Assembly: GCF_000224145.3 (NCBI RefSeq)
Contig: NW_004190506.2
Coordinates: 119,517-183,516, forward strand
Source of the DNA: Ciona intestinalis
Taxonomy: Eukaryota > Chordata > Ascidiacea > Phlebobranchia > Cionidae
Direction: 5' to 3'
DNA: 64,000 nucleotides
Position numbers and translations under genes: made by a program. Below, piece after piece: positions 50,763-61,700 of the stretch; position 1 is the first letter of the stretch, and every line of letters starts with the position of its first letter. The notes beneath the pieces are model-generated. The model did no database searches. It saw only the letters and a list, made by a program, of their open reading frames with translations, and had not been told where the DNA came from.

Positions 50763-53700
50763 TTAAAGTTCAAAATATTTCCAAGAGGAAAAGAATACGA
50801 TTCCCAGAACAGAAATTATAACAACGCCTTTCAGGATCGAGTTGAAGCCACGTCCTCTGTCATTTTCTCCTTCATTTGATATAATGTTCTGTTTCCATCG
50901 CAGTAAACGAGGACTAACGAGATCCATCACATCGCAAAGGGCCTCAGCCACGTCGTCGTCTTCCGGATCACTCTTGTTCGCGCTTTCATTGGTCTTTGCT
51001 TTTCTCACAAGAACAGCAGCGCTTGCCGCTCGCATGAATTGCGCAGCTGAAAACAAATAAAAATACACTCAGTTTTTAAACAAAAAATTCGTCAGTTTTA
51101 AAGATTAGCGTCAGTTTAAAAAACAAAAACTTACGTTAGATTTTTGCTGCAAAAAACGGTAAATGGTGCCATAAAATAAGATTTGGTGGAATATATGTAT
51201 TGTTAAACAATAATAAGCTGAAAATCAAACTAATACTTTAGCTTTTATGCAGAAGTACATTACAGTATAAAAAATATACACACCAGACGTGCGGGAGCAT
51301 ATATTTTACTTTAAATTTTCATTGCGTAAAATGAAAGCCGCTTTTGCGACCGCAAGATTGAAAAGGAGATAACAAAAGCGACCACAGCAGGAACAACAAC
51401 ATGAAATTGAATCTGACTCACCTCTTCTACGACGTGTGAGAACTTTAGCGATGGAGTCACCAGCAAAAGAAAGCGCGCCAACTGAATCTATTACTTCTTC
51501 CGGTTCAGGTGTCTCGGTAGCAGAAAGATTTTGCACAGCATCTTCGTTAGGTTGATTTTGCTCGCTGACGACTGGTTTTGTTTCTCTTAAATTTTCGTAT
51601 TCAAAATTTTCATTCAGGTTGGCATAGAGTGATGCAGAAATATTTTGCACGTCTTCGTCTGGCTTGTTTTGCTCGCTGCCAACCGGTTCTGTTTGTTTTA
51701 AATTTTCTTGTTCACTTTTTTCAATTGGGGGATCATCAGGTAAAACATTGGCTGTAGTTGAATGGTTGTCTAACAGTTGACTTGCCGTAGTGCCCAGGGA
51801 TCCCGTGTCATATTTTACTTGCTGTTTTGAATCCCAAGGTATACAATCGATATCGGAAAAGCTGGTAATGGAAAGCGCTGAAGTGCGGTCAAGAAAATCG
51901 GGTTTTTGCTCTGGTTTGGAAACCGCATTTTTGTCACAAGCTTCTTTGTTATGTAGAATTTGACTTGGCAAAGATAAGCTAAATTCCTTTGGCGTGTGAA
52001 CTAGGGTTAGTTTTTCCTCCACAGTTTCTCTCTCTTCTTTATTAACAGCTACCTCCTCGGTCGAAATTAGCGAAACATTGTCAGTTTCGTGGGCATTGTC
52101 CTCGGAAAATGTACATTGTATCGAATTGCTGTCAATTTTCTCGCTGGCAGTGCTTTCTGCTGCGTCGCTTTCGCTACACGATGACATAGATGTATCTGTA
52201 TCTGTACTGGGTGTAATAGGAATCTCCATATTAGCATTCACTACATTGGACGATGACTGTACTTCGGCCAATGCAGCAGAATTCTTTAAATTTTGATTTG
52301 AGCTTTCGGCAATATCTTTATCATCGAGATCCAATATATCCCACGAGCCGTTTGTGGAGTTTGATTCTACGTCACAAACTTCACTTGTTTCGTCATCAAT
52401 ACTTAAGCTTTTTGAATCACAACAAATAACATTATCGGTCCGAGAATCAACAGCAGAATTTATTTCACCTTTTGACTGCGCTGTCGTTTCAGGAACATTT
52501 TCAGCTTCTAAAACTTTCCCCGAAACAGCAACTTTAACCGCTTCATTTGCATTTCCTTTTAATCCTTCATCGCTAGCCACAGGCGTACACAGCATTAAGA
52601 AAAACGACTCCATCGACATAGAACGTTGTCGTGTTTGCAAGGGAGGTTCTTCGGTGTTTTCGTTGAGAAAACTACTTGATAGTGAACGTGTAACTGGGTA
52701 GAGATCTTCAATATAACATTCCACAGTTTTAGGATTCATCTGTAAGCCTGACCGTTGAAAAATATCGGGTTTTTCTTTTAAAATCTCCGGCTTCTCATTT
52801 GAGTATCCGTTTACCTTTACAGAAATCACGGAACGGAAACACTTTTTATCCTCGACCCAGGACGTTAATATGTTTTCCTTGTTTTTCGGGAGGTTTTCGA
52901 AATATGCCTTGGTTTCTTCAGCTATTTTCGTATCACGGTATGCTTCTAAAACAGAGGCGTTTGCCGCCCTTTCTTCTAGCGGCTGTTTTAAGTTCTCGCG
53001 ACTGACAATTTCTTTTAACGCCGTGCTGGTAATAACCTCAGCCGCTTGTTGTGCGTACATAACTACGTTAGCGCATTCTCTCAACAAGACTTCGCCGCAG
53101 CGGTCGCACGAGTTCACTTTACGAAGGGCCTGTTTTACATCTCGTAGAATTGCATTAGACAGTTTGTCTCCATAAGTTTGAACGACTGTTGCACTTTCAT
53201 GGTCACAAGAATCCTCTCTTTTCTTATTCGCGCTTTTATACAACACAAACTGTACAATGTTATGGGCAAGGGCGCCGGAAAATGTTTCTACGTTCGCCCC
53301 TTGCTGCTCGGCGCCTGTGGGCGACTCTTCATTCTTTTTAGGAGAAAACCGGTTCAAGACGAAAGAAACGACTTCTCCGGACAAACTTTCCGCCAAATTA
53401 TCCATGTAAGTTTCTTGCGCTGTTTTCTGTTGGTCCTGTTGCCCGTCCGGTGCAATTTTCGTTGAAAAATACTGAAAGTCAGAAATGTCCATTTCCAGAG
53501 TAGTTTTCACGCGTCCGTCGCACTCAACGTTCACACAACAAATAGAGTCGTCTGGAATTTGAATTTCTTCTGGCTTAACATCAGCAATATCGATTTTTCC
53601 AGGCGCTGCGATTCCGGAAGGGGCTTGAGCGCTAATGATGGCAGGACCGTCCAAGTTTAACTCAAGCATCGATTTTTGAGCTTCAACGCAGCCCGAATCA

Positions 53701-56242
53701 CAACTGTTCGTCAACATTTCGTTGGAGAGAATTTCATCGCCTTCTTTTTCTGGCGGGCTTATTTTCTGAGCCTGTCTTTTGCTACTCGCGCTCTGATTGG
53801 TCGGTGACGGTGTTCGCTCAAGCGAGACGTGAGCCGAAGATACTATGACGTCATTTTCGTCTTTGATTTTAAAACACAAGCGTTTCTCGTCTTCTTTTTC
53901 TTCTGAATCCGGCGATTTTAAATTCAAACTCGCAGTGCTCACCCGTCTAAGCATCCTTTTTCTTGGCGTTTCAGAATCAGTCGAAATATTGCTGAACGAA
54001 TCGAAGCCATTAAAATTCACAGGCGTTTTCGACTTGTGTCTGAAAAATCTTCGTATCGAATCAGGTATTGGCTGAGGGAGACTCGGATTCTCTGTATGCG
54101 CTGCGTATAATGATAAGAAATCTCCAGTAGGTTGCGTACGGGAAGATTGTGTGGACGATAATGACCAAGTGCTCCCAGAGTTGCTGCCACCCATACATTG
54201 CATGGATAACGAACTTACCCATTTCCGTGGGCTCATGTACCTTCAAAACAAATCGTATAAGTTATGTTACAGTAGGGTGGGGAAGATGGGACACTTTTAG
54301 CTCTATTTTCTCGTCCCATTTAGTAGTAAACGAAGATCTTTCAAAGAATTATAAAACTATATCCTCACGACTCCCATAGACCACCTTTAGTTGTTTTAAA
54401 CACGATCAGGATACTTAAATATTTTGTACTAAAGGTGTCCCATCTTTCCCCACCCTACTATACATTGTAAAAATACAAATAAAAATGTAATAAAAAATTG
54501 ACCAATATATAAGTAGTAACAATTAGTGCAATTATCCAATCTTATGCATATACTCAAACTAAATCATATCTATCATATGGATTAGTGGTAGTTCTAATTT
54601 AAAATAATCCGATTCCACCAACCTATACTCACTTGTTTTGAGGCGATGAAATTATTACGTCATAATCACTATCTGTGACGTCGTCATCATCCGGTTTATT
54701 GGCACTATGCATAATATCCATTGTAATGTTATAACACTGGTCGCAAATTTGCAGAGTTGGCATATACCTGTACACAAAACCAATTATTCAATTTGGTTAA
54801 AACCACAAAAAGCAATTTAAAATAAAAACGATTAAAACGAAAATCGAAAGGGGTTTGACAAAAAATCGAAATTCTAATAATGTTAATATAAATTACGTAA
54901 GTGTCAGTATTGTAAAATAAATTTCATTACAGCTAAAAGTTGATTGAAAATTCCTAAATATTATGACTACGAAACCTGCGTTTGTAAACAAATCATTTAA
55001 AATGCTATAACAGCAGTCTGTTCTCTCCCACTTCGCGTCGAAACTGATTAACTCAAACACAATATACGGCTATGCTCTTAACACTGTGAACATACCAACA
55101 TTAGACCTATATACTATACTACACGTGCACGGCGTATCTGGTGTGTCTGCGCTTTGTCTTGTGCTATCTGTTCTCAATAGCGAAGACAAGCTTACATAAA
55201 CCGCACAGAGATTATATATAGCCTACCTTTGATTCTGTCTAGGGCTTGGCTCGCTTTTCTCGAAGTGAGGCCTCCATGGCTTAGGTACGGATCGAAGCCT
55301 TTTTCCCGACGGTGTTCCCAAATGAAAAGGAGCGCAACATCCGATCCCGCTTCCTCCAAAGATGATCCCACTCTTTACTTTCTCGAGGTGTTTTGCACAA
55401 ACTTTGTCACCGGATTCGAGATTACATCGCTGAAAATACAAAATAAAAGAAAAAATAATCAATTATGATAAATATAAAAGTAATGGTACATATTATGTTA
55501 CTTCTGCTACCAGGCATAACGTAAATATTCTTCTAGCGGCTCAGCTGGTATAAAACGTAATGTATTTTCGACGTTTCGTTTGCCTCTCGACAGGGCTTCA
55601 AAATATAATAAAGGTTTTTATACCATATGAGCCACTAAAAGATTATTTACATTATGACTGGTTTCCGACGTATAATTGTATATACATAATAGTTGCGCTT
55701 ATAAAATCACCTACATCTTTGGCCACGTATACCCACACCGATAGTGTATTAGAACACTCATTGCGTATATTCTTTATCACAACATGGGGATTTGCATACA
55801 TAAATTATGTGCTTGAATTTCTACGCTGTTATGCGTTTAATAAACCTATCACTTCTTTGTATAGAAATACCAAGAAATAAATAACATTTATTCTTTAAAT
55901 ACAGAAGATCAGATTAATTAAAACAGCAAAGAGACGATAATTAATAACAAAACGACAGTCTTTAAAAACACGATAGCAGTAGAAATTACACAGGTAGAAG
56001 TATCTATATACAATAGTTGTGAATGAATGAATATGACAGTCGTTAGGAGACATGTGTTCTGTTCCATACACCTCGTGCCCGCTTACGAGTTACAACATAT
56101 GTAACTTGCATACCTTTAACAGTCTATCCTCTTTAATTTCAAATATATCTTCTTCCGAGTCCTTACAGCAACATTCTGCGGATAAGTTGATACGATTTTC
56201 GCATAATGAGCAACTGTGAATAGAAGATGACACAGATTCCAT
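50763..56242 (-). CDS. Unassigned AKAP-like tail-anchored protein, 5 exons, 1189 residues
   Basis: Exons 56242-56114, 55429-55227, 54767-54633, 54240-51422 and 51046-50763 join in phase (3570 nt). I do not recognise the gene. The N-terminus has cysteine pairs (CSLCENR, CCCKD, CDQC) that could bind zinc. Four amphipathic segments follow at about 434-453 (YMDNLAESLSGEVVSFVL), 475-491 (FSGALAHNIVQFVL), 510-529 (YGDKLSNAILRDVKQAL) and 548-569 (YAQQAAEVITSTALKEIV). They fit the pattern of PKA regulatory-subunit-binding helices, and the fourth resembles AKAP110-family helices. A long acidic serine-rich region follows, with a 38-residue internal repeat. The last exon ends in VVIISVLGIVFFSSW plus KYFEL, a single hydrophobic segment at the C-terminus typical of tail-anchored proteins. 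Inference: a membrane-bound PKA scaffold of the SPHKAP/AKAP11/AKAP110 type. The exon structure is firm; the function is tentative. Confidence 0.82.
51519..51712 (-). repeat. Internal coding duplication, 114-bp period, in the AKAP-like gene
   Basis: Two adjacent segments encode ENLKQTEPVGSEQNKPDEDV and ENLRETKPVVSEQNQPNEDA, each followed by QNISAS or QNLSAT. The 114-bp spacing preserves frame (38 codons). Confidence 0.85.
54270..54472 (+). mobile_element. MITE family A in intron 3 of the AKAP-like gene
   Basis: CAGTAGGGTGGGGAAGATGG to TTTCCCCACCCTACTATA, full length. It starts about 30 bp from the splice acceptor of the large exon, so the branch-point region may lie within the element. Confidence 0.85.
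55485..55665. mobile_element. MITE-like family B (TATAAAACGTAATGTATTT / CCAGGCATAA modules)
   Basis: Modules CTGCTACCAGGCATAACGTA, GGTATAAAACGTAATGTATT and ACGTTTCGTTTGC, then the inverse ATACCATATGAGCCACTAAA, give an imperfect inverted-repeat layout. Related copies lie at about 10345-10450, 12028-12135, 17128-17250, 18505-18760, 22245-22395, 36560-36660 and 59745-59805. Confidence 0.55.
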
Positions 56243-58770
56243 TTTGAAACTCAACTGGTCGCATTTCGGTGCGGAATTTTACGAGAAATTCTCATTTTTA
56301 CCGAAGGCGTAAATAGCCTTGTTAGACTGCTAATTGGACCTGCGAAGAATCAATAGAGTTGTCAGGTTGGGCAGGTGTTTTATAAATATAGACTTTCACT
56401 TAATTTATTTTAACGAACCATTTACACGAGAAGCCAGGTAGCAAAAACAGTATTTTATAAAAACGCGTTAATATCGATTTCAATCGGGCTGTAATTTCTC
56501 CTTAAACCTAATTAAAATAGCACACCGGTATTGCTCGTATTAAAACAAAACATTGATTCTTACCAACGCTAAACAGGTCTGTGCTATATCAACTTATCTT
56601 CGCCACTGTAAGCAAAGATATTTGACTTATTTGTCGCTGATTAAACGACATTCAGGTGGTATGGTGTTTTGCTTGCTGTCACGGGACGCTGGTTTACTAT
56701 AGCGGCTCACGTACCCGAAAACGCCCGCGACTTTGTTCAAATAAAATTCAATCATAAAATGTGGAATACTTGAGATCAGAGTATTCAACGCACTTAACCA
56801 TAACGAGCTTTTATACGAGACATTTTCGTCACGAATAAGCTGTATAAGGGTAAATTTACCGATATGTAGTACATTGTACAGTATTGCTATTTAACGAACT
56901 CTAAGACTCATGTTTTTCATGACTAGTCTTATATTTTTTAGCATATAAAACATTAAACACGGTAACGCAGAATAACCGTTGTGTTATATGGAAACTATTC
57001 AAAGTTGAGTGACGCGTAGCCTATTGCGTGCATGACAAATTAGAATCCCATAATGGACGTTTCCGCCTTTTCTGTAAATGTTACTACACTTACTATGAAG
57101 GTCAGATTAATAATTTAAAAGTACAAAACGCACAGTAAGTGCTACATGCCCAACTAAAGCTTAAAATAATAACTATGTTGTATACTGTTCTATTCCGGAT
57201 CAGTTTAACCAACCTTTCTACATAACTCTGCTTCTGATCGTTTTAAGAGACGTCTCGTAAGGCTAGTCTAAACTGACTTGGTTGGTTAATATTTAACTAG
57301 AACTGCTGATTGTCAATATACTGAAGTGGCTCCGACTAAACGTCAGGTGTGAACGCTTTAATTTACCGATTCGTTATTTTGCAATTCGTGTCTTTTCCTA
57401 CTGAATTACATGTATGCTATTGAAACGTATTGTGGGTTTAGTAGCCACGATTTTCTTTTACTTTTTTACTCATGTATTTTTTCCTCTAGCGTGCTGTTTT
57501 AGCCACTGCCGTTTTGATGCGAATATACTCTTCTCTTTGTTATTTTAATTAATTTGATCTTCGCCACTGTACTCGAAGAGATCAATAAAAGTCATGTTAT
57601 TTTACTCGAACTCTGTAAGTCAAAGTAAAGAGCAGAACTGAATCGAATCTTTTCACGAGCACAACATAGCAATACAAATAATAAAACAAGCATATTTACC
57701 TTTGAAAATTGTAACTCGAACGACTGCCTTGTTGTTTTTCATTTGCACGTTCTATGATGAATGAAGCATTAGCTGTAGGATGTGATTCCACGTGACTATG
57801 GTACTAATGGAACAGTATAAGAGCTATAGTAATGGATCGTTAGTGGTTGAATTAATAACAACATTCTAACACAGGATACTTACCAAACCAACGACGGCCA
57901 TTTATATAACGAACCAAACAAAAACACTCGCCTTTGGTAAATGTAAACATTTTGTGTCCAGGGTGGGGAAAGATGGGAGACATATTCATCGTATTTTCTC
58001 GTCCCATTTGGTACATATTATGTGCTAAAGATATTTTATCTCCCCCCCCCGCACTGTACATAAAAAATAACGACCATAAAACAAGAAATTAATAGCCTAC
58101 ACGTATAATGCATGTTGGCACGGAAATTGCGAATAAAACAGGATTTGTTGGCAATTAGTTCAGCGCGTGCGTCTAGTACAATAACTAAGTGTGTATGACT
58201 GGCCAACTTTTGCCTATACACCCGGTCTTGCCTAATGAGCTTATTCATAAAGAATATGAATGCAACATCCACCCCTTTAGACGGAAACTGTTTCCCAAAC
58301 TTGCTTCCATAGGGTGTTTTAACAACCGTTGTTTTGCCGTTGATTTCCTTCTCTTTGTTCTTTAAATAACATGACCTTCGCTATCGCTTACAAAGAGATT
58401 AATAAAAATTATGTTAGGTAAAAGAAGCAAATAAATTACGGCATAAACTAGAAGGGACTTCAAAGAGAAATATTATGACCAGTAGGATTTTGCATCACGA
58501 CATAGTTTATTCTTAATTTTCAATTTTTCAACACAAACCAAACATCAAGCAAACTGTACAAGCCAATTTTTCGTTTAGATTTAAACACCAAGCAACTTAT
58601 AACCCTTTTTGTTGAACAGGCATTTTTTAAGTTGGACCAATTATTGGAAATTCGACCGAAACACATTTTATCATTTACTTAATCACCAGCAAGCAAGCAT
58701 GTATAGTAAAGCAAGTTAAATAATATGCAACACTCTGTTTAACTGGGTATATGCAAATCAAGGATATATT
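56243..58770. other. Intergenic region between the AKAP-like gene start and the UBR4 stop
   Basis: About 2.5 kb without supported exons. A shortened MITE family A copy lies at 57960-58062. A diverged repeat of about 90 bp (AACTCTTCTCTTTG-like stretch, CTTCGCCACTGTACTCGAAG, GATCAATAAAAGTCATGTTA) occurs at about 57500-57600 and again at about 58320-58416, with a weaker match near 56590-56640. The promoter of the AKAP-like gene should lie just above 56242. Confidence 0.6.
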
Positions 58771-61700
58771 TTATGGGACTGAGTCAAAGATTTGTTTGAT
58801 GAAAGAAGTGACGTCCCCTTCGATATCTTCATGGAGTCCCGTTACATCAATAAACTCATCAAGAGATTCACAAACAAGGTACTCGCTCTGTTAATAATGT
58901 CAATTTAAAACAACATTCATGAATAAATGAATGTTATAGTAAGGTGGGGGAAGATAGGACATATGTTTATTCTCTTTTCTTGTCTTATTTAGTAGAAAAC
59001 AAAGAAAATTCAACAAATTATAAAACTATGTTTCCACGACTCCCATAAACCGTTGTTAATTGTTTAAAACACGATCAGAATATTTAAATATTATGTGATA
59101 AAAGTGTCCCATCTTCCCCCACCTTACTATATGTTACTGCAGGGCAACGACATTTGTTATAACATGGGTGTTGGGGTAAGGGGTAAGGGGTTATCTGGCC
59201 TAAATCCCAGGTCCTTGACAAGGGCCTCACTCCCATGTTAAACAATACACCTATGCCATTAAACAAAACAGACATTCCGCAGATTTTGTCGCAGTGCCAT
59301 GGTATAAAACCTCACCCATATAGAATAGAACGTGCATATACAATGTTGGGATAATGGGCCAACTCTGGTCTAAATCTCTGCTGTAGGACCCTACTTACAT
59401 AGAATAAAAACTAACAACACAGTTATATATTCAAAAACAGGCGTCCAGCAGATTTTGCATAACACCTTATCATATCCACAACCCCACCATGTTGGCTCCC
59501 TTACCTGGAATTTCTGCAGCATTTTCTCACCAGTTTCCAAGAGTTGTGAATCATTATGCCGGATATATTCAGCAAGTGACGGACTACCTCCTTCATCAGG
59601 TACATTCTGGAAACAAATTATTATAAAATTTTTTTTTATAAATAATATTTCTGTGGATATCTAATATAAAAACTATTTCCAACATTTTATTTGGCCTAGA
59701 GCAAGACTTTATTAGAGAATGTAATGGAACGTAAAGATACTCCATTTTTTTATACCAGATGAGCTGCTAAATAATACATTATGTCTGGTAGCAGGGTAAC
59801 ATAATGTTTTATTGTATATTTCTTATCTTTTTAATACAATTTTTAAGTTTTAAAACCACTTAAACTTCTTATCTTTTTAATACAATTTTTAAGTTTTAAA
59901 ACCACTTAAACTTCTTATCTTTTTAATACAATTTTTAAGTTTTAAAACCACTTAAACTTCTTATCTTTTTAATACAATTTTTAAGTTTTAAAACCACTTA
60001 AACTTCTTATCTTTTTATTACAATTTTTAAGTTTTAAAACCACTTAAACTTCTTATCTTTTTAATACAATTTTTAAGTTTTAAAACCACTTAAACTTCTT
60101 ATCTTTTTAATACAATTTTTAAGTTTTAAAACCACTTAAACTTCTTATCTTTTTAATACAATTTTTAAGTTTTAAAACCACTTAAACTTCTTATCTTTTT
60201 AATACAACTTTTTAACACAAGTTTCAAAACCACTTATATATAAACATGATTTACCTTGAATTGAACAGTCACAATGAGTTCCACCAACGACCAGAACAAC
60301 AAGTATGGTTTATACACGTTGTATTCCTTCACCTCACGATCTGTGAGTTTGTTGGTTTGTGAGGTTGAGGTGTGTCGAGTCTGTGCAAGGACCAACAACC
60401 TACGTAGGAACCTCACCCTTGGATAAAGTAATTGTAGAATTAATTAAGACAATACAGAGCATATAAACATACAATAAACTAACAGTATAGACCAACTGTG
60501 GCCTTAATTTCAGGCCCTATGGCATGCCATGCAGCAGGACCTGACCCATATAGAATAAAACGTGCATATACAATGTTAGGGTAATGAGCCAACTCAGGCC
60601 TAAATATCTGATGTAGGACTCTACTTACATTGAATAAAAACCACCACCAGCATTTCATAATTCCCACTCATAACCGATACAGTAAAAATCTAGTGTTTTG
60701 AAAACGTAACAGATAAAAATCTTGTCTAACTAATTGTATAATAAGAGAGATACATTTCGTCTAAATGGCATCGTCAGTCTCTTATTCGAATAGAAGAGGT
60801 TTTATTACTGTATTTCTTTACACAAGAATCGTCCTACTCTATTAGCACCCGATAAGAGCCAGATTCACGCACAGGACATTTACAGTTAGCAAAACCGAAC
60901 CTGTCTTCTTTCCATTTCTTTGCCCCTCGTACAAACGGGACGATAGCAGCGTGAAAGAGAGGACCCTCAACTTCATAGGAAGATTCGACCCACTTATCTG
61001 GAGGTTGGAGCAAAAACTCGGAGATCAAGAGCTCTTCCCGGAACTGGATGCGAGTCCTGAACAAAAATGTTTCCAAAAATTCTTAATATATCTTAAAATA
61101 GCCCAAATAATATAAAAACTTTTGAACATATATCACTTAATAAAATAACTTATGTAATTTAACGACAGATCAAAATAAAATAAAACACCTTTTTGAAATA
61201 GCTTAAAATAAATAAAATAAAACCTTTTTAAACGTTTGTTTCAATAAAATAACTTACGTGTTTATAACATAGAGCCCAGCATGGATAAGATAAGGTATCA
61301 GATGAACATTAGATTGTTTCCCTCCACCCCCAGTTTCCTCACTAAATGATCTTTCATGGGCGAATCTCAGAAGAAGAAGTTTCAGGTCATGTACTGTGTT
61401 GTGGAAGTTGGGTTCACGCTGGTTGGTGGCTTCTTGTATGTAAGTGTTGTGTCTAGTGCATGGGATAGTGTGAGGGTAAGAGATAGGTATTAATATACTG
61501 TATAGACTGTTATAACCTAAGCGGGTGAGGTCCTGTGCGTGGTACGCCATGGGTCCTAGAATTCGGCCGAAGATTGGCCCATTATCTTAAAGTAATAAAA
61601 TATTCTAATCTATATGGGTGAGGTCCCGCAGCGTGACACGCCATGGGACCTAGAATTTGGGCCGGGAGGCATTTTCAACCTTTGATACTGTATTCGAGAA

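Noticed and set aside
50763..51068. Separate small membrane protein gene
   Set aside because: A clean acceptor at 51046 joins in phase to the large upstream exon, so it is the last exon of the AKAP-like gene.
55560..55880. 106-codon plus-strand frame with hydrophobic stretches
   Set aside because: It begins inside a MITE-like family B copy and lies in an intron of the minus-strand AKAP-like gene, with no recognisable protein.
59822..60225. CRISPR-like regular array
   Set aside because: Units are contiguous with no variable spacers, and the DNA is animal nuclear; it is a minisatellite.
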